A stretch of DNA of 64,000 nucleotides from the NCBI GenBank assembly GCA_956465555.1, contig OY101117.1, forward strand, positions 2,790,001-2,854,000. Direction: 5' to 3'. Below are positions 10,479 through 22,500 of this stretch, piece after piece. The translations under genes were made by a program, and so were the position numbers. Source of the stretch: Nitzschia sp. pyKryTriq1 (lineage: Eukaryota; Bacillariophyta; Bacillariophyceae; Bacillariales; Bacillariaceae). How positions within the stretch are numbered: position 1 is the first letter of the stretch; the number at the start of each line of letters is the position of its first letter. Below the pieces are notes generated by a model. That model was given only the letters and a program-made list of their open reading frames with translations, ran no database searches and was not told the origin of the DNA.

Positions 10479-11450
10479 ATGGAATCTGAAAATGCTGCTG
10501 CCGCCGCCGCCGCCTCGCGATGTGCCTGCATCAGCAGTACGATAGCACAGAACAAAACCGAGAAACCTCTGATGACGAGTACCATTGGCGAAGAATCTTG
10601 CGATCCCAGCAAGGCTGAATGCATCCCAATCGATGATATAAATTGCATCCGACTGGCATATTCCATGTCCCCAGCACCCTTACCCGAAGATACTCCCGAG
10701 CTTAAAGTCTCGGACAAACTTCGGAAACTTGGCGCCGAGGTCGTTGGAACTCTTTTTCTTGTGATGATTGTGGTGGGAAGTGGAATCATGGCGGAACAAT
10801 TATCGGAAGACGTAGGTGTGCAGCTGCTCATCAACTCCATCGCCACGACTGCGGGTTTGTACGGTTTGATCATCATTTTTGGACCCATATCTGGTGCCCA
10901 CTTCAATCCTTGTGTGACCTTGGTGGACCTCCTTTACAAAGACACGACCCTAGCAAATTTTTTTACCTATGCGGCCAGCCAAATTCTGGGAGGTATTTTG
11001 GGGTGCATGTTGGCTAATGTTCAATTCGGCCTTCCTGTGGTGGAATTTTCTACGAAAGAGCGTTTCGGTTATGAATTATGGGTTTCCGAGGTTATTGCTA
11101 CAGCGACACTAATATTGATGATTCATGGCTGCATTCGAACAGGACACGAAGCATCAGTGCCCTCAGTGGTGTCTCTATGGGTTGGTGGTGGGTATTTCTT
11201 CACGAATAGTAGCATTTTTGCCAATCCAGCAGTCACGATTGGCAGAATGTTTACTGACAGTTTTACAGGCATTAGTCCCAAAAGCGCCTTTGTCTATGTT
11301 TCATTTCAAGTTATTGGAGCATTGTTGGGTTTCGTCTTGACAAGTCTCTTCTACCCCCTAGATCTTCAACCACCGAAAAAGGGCGACAATCTATATCGCC
11401 GAGCCTGTGTGCTTTCGATCAAGGATTTTATCAACAAAAAGACTTACTAG
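10479..11450 (+). CDS. Aquaporin/MIP-family channel, bacterial type, with NPC first motif
   Basis: Intronless, 323 aa. A 75-residue N-terminal cytosolic extension precedes six predicted membrane helices. The two half-helix motifs are SGAHFNPCVTL (N143-P144-C145, not the usual NPA) and FANPAVTIGR (N249-P250-A251). The usual arginine right after the second NPA is replaced by valine, with R256 four residues on. The stretches GTLFLVMIVVGSGIMAE, FGPISGAHFNP and FANPAVTIGRMFTDSFTGI resemble the proteobacterial 'MIP/aquaporin family protein' group more than plant PIP/TIP or animal AQPs (from memory of those families). The likely role is passage of water or a small neutral solute across a membrane. 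Substrate cannot be told from sequence. Confidence 0.88.
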   Translation: MESENAAAAAAASRCACISSTIAQNKTEKPLMTSTIGEESCDPSKAECIPIDDINCIRLAYSMSPAPLPEDTPELKVSDKLRKLGAEVVGTLFLVMIVVGSGIMAEQLSEDVGVQLLINSIATTAGLYGLIIIFGPISGAHFNPCVTLVDLLYKDTTLANFFTYAASQILGGILGCMLANVQFGLPVVEFSTKERFGYELWVSEVIATATLILMIHGCIRTGHEASVPSVVSLWVGGGYFFTNSSIFANPAVTIGRMFTDSFTGISPKSAFVYVSFQVIGALLGFVLTSLFYPLDLQPPKKGDNLYRRACVLSIKDFINKKTY

Positions 11451-11557
11451 TAGTCTAATAGCATGAAACTTCTGCCATCAAGAGCTATATTGAACGGATT
11501 CAAAATACTGGATGACCCACTTAGTCATAGTCGCTACACTGTGGTACTGAAAATTCG

Positions 11558-12112
11558 TCAGCAAGTCCGACAAGCAGCTGGACATTCCCGATTCATGTAG
11601 TGAGCATTGACTTCACACTCTCCCGCTAGACTCCAATGAGTACATAGTTCATGTTTGTTAATACAGGTGTTGAGTGATGCCACAGAGCGTTCTGCTTGCC
11701 AATGTTGATATTCCTGCGTTTCTACAAGTCGCTGCAATACTTGAGCTCGCGTCTCTTCCGAGGGCGCGATTTGCAAGACACCTCCTTGATGCAATCCTAT
11801 ACACGACTGACAGGACTTTCGGCAATGAATCAGCATGTATTGAGGATTTTTGGAACATTCTCCTTTTTCTTTCCACTGAGGACATTCGTCCACTTTGGCG
11901 TCCACACAGGGTACCCGAGCCGGTTCTGCAGGTAAACAGTGAAACGAAGATAACTCTTCATTGGTAGCTAAACACTCCGTCTTGGCAGAATTATGCTTCT
12001 CCGAAAGATCGACTGTCGGTTGGGCGGTGGGATTGAAGGTGCACGTCATTGTTAGGATCACGGCGACGGCGAAACACCTGGAAAAGATGGAAGAGTTCAA
12101 TTTTTGTAGCAT
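11558..12112 (-). CDS. Secreted protein with two ShKT domains
   Basis: 184 aa, single exon. Residues 11-30 (FAVAVILTMTC) form a signal peptide or signal anchor. Two six-cysteine ShKT modules follow: residues 69-104 (starting CVDAKVDECPQW, ending CRKSCQSC) and 149-184 (starting CINKHELCTHW, ending CRTC at the very C-terminus). Both keep the C-x-x-W and C-x-x-x-C-x-x-C spacing of the family. ShKT domains are disulfide-rich modules of extracellular proteins, often attached to prolyl hydroxylases or peptidases in algae; here no catalytic domain is present. The gene converges on the aquaporin gene with only 107 bp between stops. Function unknown beyond secretion. Confidence 0.85.
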   Translation of the reverse strand: MLQKLNSSIFSRCFAVAVILTMTCTFNPTAQPTVDLSEKHNSAKTECLATNEELSSFHCLPAEPARVPCVDAKVDECPQWKEKGECSKNPQYMLIHCRKSCQSCIGLHQGGVLQIAPSEETRAQVLQRLVETQEYQHWQAERSVASLNTCINKHELCTHWSLAGECEVNAHYMNRECPAACRTC

Positions 12113-12895
12113 TGCTTGATGCCAGAGTGAATGGTCGGTCTCTCTCTAGAGAAGGTTGCTACGGGTACCGGTAGTAGGAAGAGGGTGGAGGAGGCCCGTT
12201 GCCGGAAATGACTGATGATGAGAAAGCAAAAAAAATCTCACTTCATTCATCATTCAGCATTCTCATTGTCGTTGTGAGACGCAATAAGTGTCTGTACCTG
12301 GTACCAGGTACCTGGTACCTGTAGATTACTGTACCAGATACTGGTACCGGTATTGTAGTACAGTATGAATTGTTATGACGTCGACTTGATGGAATCAATC
12401 ATCTTTCTACGAGTAGTGCGCGCCTGGCAGTAGTATTGCGATTTATTTTGTATGAAGAAAGTTCGGTTGGCTGGACGTTTTTTTTTTAAAAGGAGCAGCG
12501 CGCAAGCGGGCGGCGCTCTCTGGGTGGCGCAACCGCGCTACCGGTATGTTCGTACCAGTACTGTACTCATAGCGGTACCGATACTCGCAACAAGCTCGCA
12601 ATGCGGCGACACTGGCAAATAATGGCAACTCGGATTTTCAGAGTGTGATGAGTGATGAATAAGGAAAGCTGTGAAAAAGAGTGCAAGAGAAGAGTATTGC
12701 CAGTATTCCCTCTTGTCATCTGCAGTACAAGTACTTTACGAACAGACGGATACCACATACGCAGTCTGCCTTGCCTCTCTTCCTGTCAGATTGTTCACTT
12801 CTTGAATCATCGACCGAGAGAAGTGCGCCCGCATCGATCGCAGTTTCCCTCTCCTCTCTCATCCCTCCGATTGCAACCGAAAAAGATCCGTCATC
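12113..12895. other. Divergent promoter region with GTACC repeats
   Basis: Spacer between the ShKT gene (-) and CENP-C (+). At 12295-12360 and 12537-12580 it carries dense GGTACC/GTACCAG/ACCGGTA strings; a T9 run sits near 12480. Frames in 12652-13244 on both strands overlap the CENP-C start and carry no recognisable domain, so I treat them as chance. Nothing else seen. Confidence 0.5.
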
Positions 12896-14777
12896 ATGGC
12901 TCGAAAACGAGCAGCTTCCAAGCTCCCGATTCAGGGCAAGCGAAGTGGTGTGGATATCCCATCATCAAGTACGGAAAATGGTAGTCAGTTGGAATCGATG
13001 GACAAACTCTTCGAAGAAGTTCGCAGTCCAGAAGAAAAGAAGGACGATGATCCGGTGGCAAAGGCTTCCGTGGCTGCCCGACGAAGCGCGCGAGCCAAGA
13101 AACCGGAACGGAAGGCACAAGAGAAGATTCGGCTGTCTCTTCCAGGCCAAGGGGGGACTCCTGCGGATGACGCTACAACTTCGAGCGAAAGTGATACAAA
13201 GCAACGAGTTTCCAAGACGCGAAGCCGTAGGATTATGGGACTAGCGAGTCCTTCCGATCTCTCCAAGGTCTCGACGATGCCGCCGACTCCTCGGTTCAAT
13301 GAAAGCGAGCTTCTGACGCAAGAAGAAGAGCCAGAAGCTGAGGACGAGGTTGAGGTTCCCAGGCATGCAGCAAACGAAAAAGAGGCGGCCGAGCAGCCAG
13401 GACTGATGAACGAAGATGCTGACTTTCCCATGCAGAATGATGATGATGATGGGGATGACTTGGCTCCTCCCGTGATGGATGACGACGATATGAATCAAGA
13501 TGAACCTGTCCCAGAGGCACAAGAAGACGAGGAGGAAGAGGATCGAAAACCAGCAGCCACCACAACACTTCCAGAGAACAGCCTGTCAGACACAGAAAGT
13601 GATGACGACAAGGAAGGATCAGGATTCAATATGGTGCACGATCCCGAGACGCCTGGGACCGCTGAAGAGGTGAGAGCCTCGGAAGAAGGGGAGAAGGTTC
13701 GTGGTCGAAAGAAAAAGTCGAAACGCCGAGATAGTATTGACAGCGACGACAAAACCCCCGCTCGAAAGTCGAAGAAAAAGAAAGGCAAGCGAGTCGTTTT
13801 TTCGCCGAAAGGCATCCCTATTGCAAACAGAGATTATGACAGGATTCCTATTGTCGAGCCTTCCCCCGGTGATAACGGTGGTGTCCGAAGATCAAGACGC
13901 GCCAAGACCTCGCCTCTAGAATTCTGGCGAAATGAAAAGGTGGAATATGGGCCTGCAGATGACGAACTTGCAGAAGAGGTTGGGGACATGCCAGTCCCAA
14001 AGGCTATTGTGAGAGCCTTGGACACTCCTTATCGCAAGCGTAAGGAGCCCAAGTCGAAAGTGCCTGCCAAGAGCAAGAAGGCCAAAGGGAAGAAGCGTTC
14101 CTCTCGAGATGCAGATGACGACGACGATGAAGACAATGAAACATTCGACGCTACCAAATTAAAGCGCAAGTTCAAGGATCGTTTGTTGGCAGGAGAGACA
14201 GCTAACGTGTGGGACGATGGGAACGACGATCTCAATGATCTAAGTAAGTCTTGCCGGTGTTGTTCCAGAGGCGGCGTTTGGACATTCTTTGTCTCATGTC
14301 CTTCTATGGTCTTGCTTCTTTGCAGAGGTTGTGTCGTATGCGGAACAAATGGAAGCGGCTGAGCTGCCATTGTCCACCACTCGAACAAAGGATGAAGGCA
14401 CCGTGGTGGGAAGTGCCGCTCAAGCCTTTAACGTTCCAAGCGATGCCAACGATAATTATGTGGGCTATATAATGGGGAATCTGCTTTTACCGCCTCGCGG
14501 AATCAAGGATGCAGAATCAGTTGGACCTTGCTCTCAAACCTTTACAGTCTGCACGGGACAGAAGAAAGCGCTTGAAGTGGCCTTTGCCGATCCGGACGGA
14601 CCCGAAGGAATGTTGGAGGACGATTCGGCGCAACGATTCTTGTTGGGACCGGGCGATTTATTCCGGGTCCCGCCGGGAAATACCTACCGCCTTGAAAATC
14701 ATTCCAAGACGAAACCATGCCTGTTGACTTGGACCATCATCCGGCCACGAAACCCTCCCGATCAAGAGTCGCCGTAA
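12896..14777 (+). CDS. CENPC: CENP-C/Mif2 inner-kinetochore protein
   Basis: Two exons (12896-14243 and 14326-14777) joined by an 82-bp intron (GTAAGT...TTGCAG) give 599 aa. The first 320 residues are charged and disordered with long Asp/Glu runs and basic Lys/Arg blocks. Residues 329-353 hold the CENP-C motif (VRRSRRAKTSPLEFWRNEKV), the nucleosome-docking element with the RR pair and the FW pair. The second exon encodes a Mif2-type cupin dimerisation domain (about 451-590), recognisable by GNLLLPPRG, FTVCTGQ and LGPGDLFRVPPGNTY. In known systems CENP-C bridges CENP-A (CenH3) nucleosomes and the outer kinetochore, and the cupin mediates dimerisation. Motif plus cupin make this call firm. The start (MARKRAASK) follows a pyrimidine-rich leader. 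Confidence 0.93.
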
Positions 14778-15566
14778 CCGAAAAAAATACCCGACCGAGG
14801 GGTACGTGTACTGTACTGTACTGTACAATTGCCGGTACGCCCGAGTAGAAAGAGCCAGCAAAAAGTTCCGAGTTCTCTACTATGATGCAGAAGCAGCTTT
14901 AAGATACTGTTGCACCATATCGTAGTTTAAAATTTGACTATCGACTAATGCTTGTAATCATAGTCTAACTAGAGATGATTGTACGGGTAGACTAGCAATC
15001 AGTTGTATGAAATCGTTTGGTACTATGCATGGAAGAGAAGCTTGCTATTCTACGTGCTAGTTGGCAGTAGACTGCTCTTACCGTATGTGTTGAATCAATC
15101 ATCACGCAAGCGAGATCGACGAAGGATGCAAGCACTTACTACTGTAGTACTTGTAGTGAATGGTGAACGGGGGGAAATTTTCAGGTGTTCTACTAGAGAG
15201 GCCGGAAATCATAGGCCGGAAGTACGCCGTACATTCCGGCCGGTCGTCTACTGCAAGATGAGAAAAAAAATCTCAACCGATCGTGCGTGGCGCGTGGCCG
15301 GCCGGCGGAGACGACGACGACGCGATGCCATCCACAGCAAACGAGGGACAAGCCGCTGACTACCGGGCGGTTCTGACTACATACTACTATAGTAGTAGCT
15401 AGAAAAAAGGCATTGCCACGTGTGGAATTTTGTGCAAGTCCGTCGGCAGACCCAACCCTCCGATGATGATTCCCGATTCATTCTCGCACGTAACATCACC
15501 ACATTACATACTTAAGTTGTAACTGGTACAGTTTGATTCATCCATCCATTATCATCATCAGCTGTC
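14778..15566. other. Spacer upstream of the acidic/basic nuclear protein
   Basis: About 790 bp without a convincing gene. Near 14800-14830 it has GTACTGTACTGTACTGTAC-type palindromic repeats. Frames such as 15003-15359 lack domains. The last 100 bp before the next ATG are AT-rich and include TCATCCATCCATTATCATCATC. Confidence 0.45.
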
Positions 15567-16424
15567 ATGTCTCATTCGGAAGAAGAAAAAGAGTTTCGGG
15601 ATGAAGAAGAATCGTCGGACGATGCCCCCATGTCCTCTCTACGAAACGGTGGTTCCGAGGCGGAATCACCCAGCAAGAGGCGACGATCCCAAGTGAACTA
15701 TGCCGAAGAGGAAAATGGCGACGAGGACGAGGAAGAGGAGTTTGACGGTGTCAATGACGACGATGAGGAGGAAGACGACGATGATGACGATGTTCCACTT
15801 TCGTCTCTGGCGTCTCCGTCTCCAAAGAAAAAGAAAGCAGCAGCAGCAGCCAAGGCCTCCAACGGAAAAACGAAGAAGGCAGCTGCTCCCGCCAAGAAAA
15901 AGGCAAAGAAGAAGTCGTCGACACCATCGGTAAGCGTATCGTCCGCTAAGAGTGCTAGCAGTAGTACTGACTACAAGTCTGCCTCTGCTGCCTTGTACGG
16001 TAATGCAAATGACAAAGGACTCCTGATTCAGCGCTTGCTGTGCCGATGGTGGTATGCCATTCAGTGGCCGGATGCATCTGCCATTCCCGACAAGCCTCCT
16101 CAACACTATGATGCATTGGATGGCTTCCCTGGTGTCTATTTATGTACAGCAGGTGACGAAGTGGGCGCGATCAAAGACTTTCGAGACAAGGAAAAATGCC
16201 CAAACTTTAATAATCTGGCAAAAAAATCATCGGAAGAGCTGCAGACTCTCTTGATAACAGCCCTGACGGAACAACGAAAACAACTCATCGAGGCTGAGGG
16301 TACGGGGACGGAAACGCAGAAGGAATTGGATAATCTACTCAAATGGGCAAATAAAGTCAAGCCAGCAGCTGCGGATAAGGCGGCTGAAAAGGTGTTGAAG
16401 GCAGCTAAACTTTCACTGAATTGA
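15567..16424 (+). CDS. Unknown acidic/basic (nuclear-type) protein with a conserved-looking C-terminal domain
   Basis: 285 aa, single exon. Residues 1-75 are strongly acidic (Glu/Asp runs, Ser-rich SEEEKEF and ESSDDAP), and 80-125 are a Lys/Ala-rich tail-like segment (AAAAAKASNGKTKKAAAPAK) resembling histone H1 or HMG tails. A compact domain follows from about 140: ALYGNANDKGLLIQRLLCRW, WYAIQWP, HYDALDGFPGVYLC, KDFRDKEKCPNFNN, ending in a helical Lys/Glu tail. I do not recognise this domain by name. Its Trp, Cys and Asp spacing looks constrained, so it is probably a real fold. Composition suggests a chromatin or nucleolar protein. The neighbour upstream is CENP-C on the same strand, but with 790 bp between them this is not evidence of shared function. 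Confidence 0.7.
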   Translation: MSHSEEEKEFRDEEESSDDAPMSSLRNGGSEAESPSKRRRSQVNYAEEENGDEDEEEEFDGVNDDDEEEDDDDDDVPLSSLASPSPKKKKAAAAAKASNGKTKKAAAPAKKKAKKKSSTPSVSVSSAKSASSSTDYKSASAALYGNANDKGLLIQRLLCRWWYAIQWPDASAIPDKPPQHYDALDGFPGVYLCTAGDEVGAIKDFRDKEKCPNFNNLAKKSSEELQTLLITALTEQRKQLIEAEGTGTETQKELDNLLKWANKVKPAAADKAAEKVLKAAKLSLN

Positions 16425-16552
16425 GTTGTTGAGCATCTACTACGAGCAGTACCATCATTCGGGGATAACCATTGACGACTCGGGCTACATATCTGTAATA
16501 AATCTTAGAAAATTTAATGTAGCTCTAGCTTTCATTGTTTTTGGTGCCGAAC

Positions 16553-19500
16553 CTATCCATCGTAGCTTGTGAATCCAGTCCGAGAGGCCTCTTCTTCACG
16601 ACGAATGTCAGGTCGAAGCGCGTTTCGGGCACCAAGTAGCGTGTACGACAGAGCCTCAGTAGCCCCCGTCACGGGTGCAACTAGCATGACTGGGATACCT
16701 CGAAGAACACTCGAAGCTGCCCCGGCTGCCCCATGTCGACCATACTCGCGAAAGGGGATGATCACGATCTTGTAGTTCGCTGCTTGAATACCTCGAGCAA
16801 TGCTCTCCATGGCGTGTCCCGAGACATCTCGGACACCTTTGGGGGCAAATGTCGGGCGCACAGGTAGTGGATTCGTGGCAGAGTTGTGATAACGACCGCC
16901 TATCACTGTTGCCATTTTATTGGCGGCGTATTCGGTCAAGCGAGAGGTAGTGGTCAAAGCTTGGAATGTCACGGTTTCAGCCAAGGACTTGACCCCCTTG
17001 CTCATAGCTCGTCGAATGTCCCCCCCATTCTTGAATGCCTCGTAAGGTAACACAACGAGATCGGACAACCCTTGGCCGACATCCGATATTGGTTCGAATG
17101 GTCGGGCATTAGCAAGGAATTTATGTAATTGAGTCGAAACAATTTCTTCCAACCAGTTGCTCGTCAACCCTCCCATGACATCGCCAAAGCCAACAACGCC
17201 CTCCACGCTCACTTGACTCAAAGTGATCACCATCCCATCGATAGGACTTATGTTGATCAACTCCACGATGCTACCTTCGCGTAAAGCTCCCACATCTATC
17301 TTCTGAGGGATGTAGTCGACCTTCAGCTTCCACGGCTTTACTCGGAACGCGCGGAACCTCGGCGGGGGAATGAGGTGCAAACGAGCGGACCACTTCTCTT
17401 TCTTTTCGGCTTCATCTTCTTCGTTGTGAAAGAATGCTCTAGCAAACTGGATCCCACGCTGGTCGATGATGGCGCGCATGGGAAGTAATTGCATGGTAAC
17501 CTCGCAGTCGTCGCTTTCAATTTCGTTTTCGGGTGTCAGTGGGTGCACGGGTTTCCAAGTGATCATCTGTAAAAATGGAGATAGATTTTAGTGAGGGCCA
17601 TGGCACAAGATCATAAAACAATTCTTGAAGTTGATCGGTGTCTTACCTTGAGCATGAGGGTACCAAAGCGTGTATCTCGAGGATGCTCGCTTTCGTTCAC
17701 CCATTCACCGAGCATTTTCACAGGGTATGGCAGGCTCGCTGTCTCAGCGATGAACATATCAGACACAGAAACACCCATAACAGATGCTAACCGATGGGTC
17801 GACGACTGTTCGTATGCATCCACCCGAACAGTTACGCCATTCGCAGATACTTGGAGATAGAGCTTGCTCTTCCGCGACAGTCGCCGGATTTCTGTCTCTT
17901 GCTCCATACTTCTAGCTTTCTCCTCCGGAAGTGGTGCATTTTCAAATGGAGACTTTTCGTCCTCATTCTCGTCGTTCGCCAGCAAATCGGCCATGATTGA
18001 AACTTTACGTTTGATGCTCGCAGCCTGTTCCCCAAGCTCCTCCTCTATCCCATTATTGACTTCCATAGCTAAAGCCTCCCTTGTCTTGGTGGCTTCGCTC
18101 CTCGCGAGTGGCTCGATAGCGAATTTCCCATTTTTCTTTAGGAATTTCTTCTGTCTGTCGGTTAACTTGTCAGGCCAGTCGTAGCCATCAAAGAATCGTA
18201 GCTTCGCAGTGAGTTTGTGAACAAGTACGCGTGACTTCAAAGTGAGAACGACTCCTTCGCCGCCATATTTCGATGCACTCATGTCACCAGAATCCATTGG
18301 GTTTGAAATAGAATGAAAGGGAAAGTGGTGATGAATGATCTTTCCTGGGAACCTCTTTGATTGACCTCCCACTGTACCCACCTGACGGGTCGGCGTTGGG
18401 CTATCAGGTCTCTCCCGTGAAGTCTTGTACCATCCTGCGATCTGCTCGTCCCCGTCGGGAATTTCCAATTCGCGGAGGGGATCGTGATCGATTTCTGTCC
18501 ATTCGTAGCCATCAAGAAGGAATACCTCAGAGGGCAAATCATGCTCTCGAAGTCCCGCTTTGTTGATCTCCTCTGGTCCAAGGTGTGGCGAAATAGTAGG
18601 GAGCGACTCCTTAGATTTTACGTTGGCAGTCATGTCTCTCCTTATCCGGGACATATCCTCGTCAGTAAGTGCGGTGAGCTTAGCCTGGAGTTCTCCAGCA
18701 GTTGTCGCAAAACAATTGAAGGAATCTTTGCATGCACTAACTGATAGCAACCCAAATGTGAGACTCGTCGTCGTTCCCGGATCGACTGATGGTTGTCTGG
18801 TTCGACCGGGACTATGCCATTTTGTGACCGCAACCACAGCATCCATCGAATCAAGACCCAAAACTTCAACAAATTTCATCTCTCGTAGAAGCGCCTCAGC
18901 AGTCGTTCCATGTATCGAAGTATTTTGACCTCTTTTTGATCTCGAATAATTCGTGGGCAAGATAAGTGCAGCTCGGCATAGCTTCGCGTCCTCTTCCGAG
19001 TACGGTATTCTTTGGTTGCTCACATGATAGGAAAGGTCTCCGAGTGATGCCGAATACGCTTGGTTCCGGGACACTGGCACCATAATGTTGCTCGAAAATC
19101 GAAAGTCTCCAAGGCGAACAATGCTTCGAGATTCCATTTCAAAATATCTAGGAGACGTGTAATCCAGATTACAATCGGCAACAGAAACAAAAACTCTCGT
19201 CATTGAGGGTCCCCCCTCATGTTTGGAGGTGTGCTTGGAAGTTTTGTCCAGGGTTGTTGAGCAACTTTCAGGGAGAATATTCTTCACTCTTTTAATCCAA
19301 TCCGAATCGATATCATAGCGGAACGTGAGATGGTACGTAGTGAGGTACACTTGCCTCTGTGTGAAGCCCTGTGCCACTGAGACAGAAGTTGTATCACGGA
19401 GATCAAACATGAAAGAGGGTGCGCCCTGGCAAATTGGAGTAAAAATCTGCGATCGATACAATATTGGAGTTACCAAAGCTTCTTTGTATATCCTGATTCT

Positions 19501-22500
19501 TTGCATCATCAAAGATACCCGCTGCAGCACGTCTCGTTCCGAACGTCCAACTTCTGCATCAATTCGAGAGTGCAAAGCTGGAATGCAGAAAAATGTGAGC
19601 TCTTAATATGTCCCATGAAATTGCAAATCGAAAAACGAAACTCACTCACCAGAGTATAGCCCTATGTCATGAGCAAGGACACGTAGGTGCCTGAGGTTGG
19701 ATCCGCTGAGAAGAGCATGCGTTCGAAAGTTGTTGATTGCGAAAAGGCACGAGAAACGGTCTTTCTTTGACTTGTCGCCGTACAAGTCTTCAATTCGAAA
19801 ATCTTCTTTCAACGACAATGATATCTGGTCCACGTTCAGAGAAATGCTGAGACTCGTTGATTGCGACTTCTCAACAGACTTTTCAACCTCCGCTGATGAC
19901 TGGTCTGAAGAAGCCGGAGGTTTGGCGAAGTCTACCATGTCAAGGACAGTTGTAAGCTCCGTCTTTGTCAAGTCGACAATAATTTCGGGGATACTAAACC
20001 TAACAACCGCGTCACTCTTTTCTGCGTCTGTGACCATTGCGATTTGAGGGTCGGTGCCTCTAAGATTTTTCCGCGAATCGGCATCAACATCATGGAGTTT
20101 CGAGAACAGCAAGCGATCAATCTTCAGCTCCTCGTCTTCATCCTCTTGACGTGCCTTAAACGAAGATATTGCTGGGACAATAGGAAAGGTTTCTCTACCG
20201 ATGGTACCGTCCTTTGATGATGGAAGCTTCTTCAAGTATTCGAGGGTTATTGGGATGTAAGGATTGACTTCTGTTCGGCCCTTCAAAAGTATAAAGTCTG
20301 TACGCTGCATTGTCGCACCTACAGATACTTTGTCGCCGACTGGAGCACAGGCAAACATTAGCATGTGGTAAAAGTTGAATTTCGCACACGATTCCAGATC
20401 CTTTTCGGTTGTTTCAGCATCCCCTTTGCTCCACTGGAAGTCGATTGTGTCCAGAGTAAGACCCAAAAAGGCATCTCGCGCCTGAACATTGTGCAGCGTT
20501 TCCCCGCATCGGTTGAACAAGGGTGCAGTTGACAGTCTTTTCCGTAGAGGTATCGTAACGACGAGAGAAGGGCAGTTACAAGCGAAAGATATCTGTGCAT
20601 CGGAAGAGTCTTTGGGTTCCACTCTGTGCGGAACATTGCAGCCTCCCGTAGTCTTTATGGATTGAGCCGTGAACTTTGTCAGGTTCTCCAGGGACCTCTG
20701 CCGGACCATGACCTCAATAGGTAACAGCGTAATATTGCAGTCAATCAACTTTGTACTTTTGTGCTCCTTTGATAGCTGGACGTGCAGAGCAATGCAGGGG
20801 GCTTGGGATACCATAAGTTCGCTTTCGTACTCATCACCATCCGTTGATCCAAAACTGAGCAGACTTCCAATGTCAATTGTACCAGGGCCCTTGCCCTTAG
20901 GACTCACGGTATCCAGCTGCGCATCTTCGATCTCAAAATGAGCGACGCTACACGTGAGCTCCGATCGACGACGGCCTGAGGACAAGGAGACATTCAAGCC
21001 GTCCATGGTAAGTAAGACGTATTCTTGGGGTACAGCATAGTGTTGCTGACGCTGCGAAAAATCCCGAAAATTGATTTTAATACATCCAGCGAGAAGATTA
21101 AGACGGACTTTTGTATGGACAGAATTGCCACTGCCACCGTCATCTGATGATTCATCATCCATCATGAGTACACTCTCCTTGAGCGTCGACGCAGCGTTGT
21201 AAAAGCTTTGATCATTCGCATCGAAAAACACGTCAAACGTCATGGCATCATCTTCTTCCAACGCATCCACATCATCCATGTAGGCATGGCTCGGCACCAA
21301 AATACCTCCCCGCAATTGATTATTCTCCGCCAGGTGATATGCCTCGCGATACTGTTTCATTATACCCGTAATGGCCTTGAGATCTTCACGGTCCGTTTCT
21401 TCGTCAGTACTAGTCATAGCAAACAAGGGATTTTTCAAACGCGAAGAAGAATTGTGTGCGGCCATCATCATCGCTTGCGACAATGGATGAATACCAGAAC
21501 TGTCGGATCCTTGGTCACTTTGCGCCAGACCGTCTGCCACCGTTTGAAGGTAGCGTATCGAGGACTGATCCAATGAAAAATTCAATTGATGATTGAGACT
21601 GACTTCAATGTCCTGGCTAATGTTGCGTGACGACTTGCTTGCGTTTTTGTTTTGTTGTTTAGAGGAGGTGACGGAGGACGAATACTCCATCATCCGGAAA
21701 AAGACACGTCCACTACCCTTTGCCATCGCCAAGACCGTCGATCGAGGATCATCGCCCTCTTCGCCGGTATGTATTGTAATATCCGATAATTCCAGGCTTT
21801 TGTTGAGTATTGTTTTGTACGCTGCAGATGCAATACTCTGCTCTACATCCAAGTCCTTGTAAGTCATGGAAGATAGTTTGACCTGCACCCACGTTTCTTT
21901 GTGACACATCTTGACGTTAATATTCGAAAGTTTCAAAGTCATTCGCAAGGACGCCAGTGCCGCGTCGACATATGATCCAATCATGGTGCGAGGATTATCA
22001 TCCGTCGTCATTTCCCCCTCGTCAGGAGAAGTCGTAGACGGTGTGGCTGGTGTCTGCCGTTCACTCGGATCCAGAGGCACCAACTCCAAGTCGACCCCAT
22101 GAACATGGATTTCGGCCACCAAGGAAACCGCTGGTAACGACGATTCCGCTGTGGTTCCACCTCCTAGCTTCATGGCGCGCCATGCCAAGCTCGATCTCGT
22201 GACAGGTCTCACCGTGTCGTCGTTTTGAGACGAAGAAGGATCCGAATAAGAAGCGACATGATTCTCACGAAGTGACAAGCAAATTTCCAGACGTTGTACG
22301 CTCGCTTTCCGGATCGAAAACGCGGAACCACTGCTTGCCAGTCGTTCCGATAAATATTCCGCATTCAAACTGACGTCCTTCAAGATGTACTTTCCTTCCT
22401 GCAACGAAAATTCTATGGAATCGTGTAATTTCTGTGTGGCCGAGGCATCCAGGTAGGGACCCAGAACACGCCGCATCAAGAAAGCGTATAAACGCTGTTT

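Noticed and set aside
13241-13815. Minus-strand frames inside CENP-C
   Set aside because: They are shadows of the Asp/Glu-rich coding sequence (GAT/GAA codons read as ATC/TTC) and have no domain.
18357-18928. Plus-strand frames within ATG2
   Set aside because: Antisense to a well supported ATG2 exon, without recognisable content.
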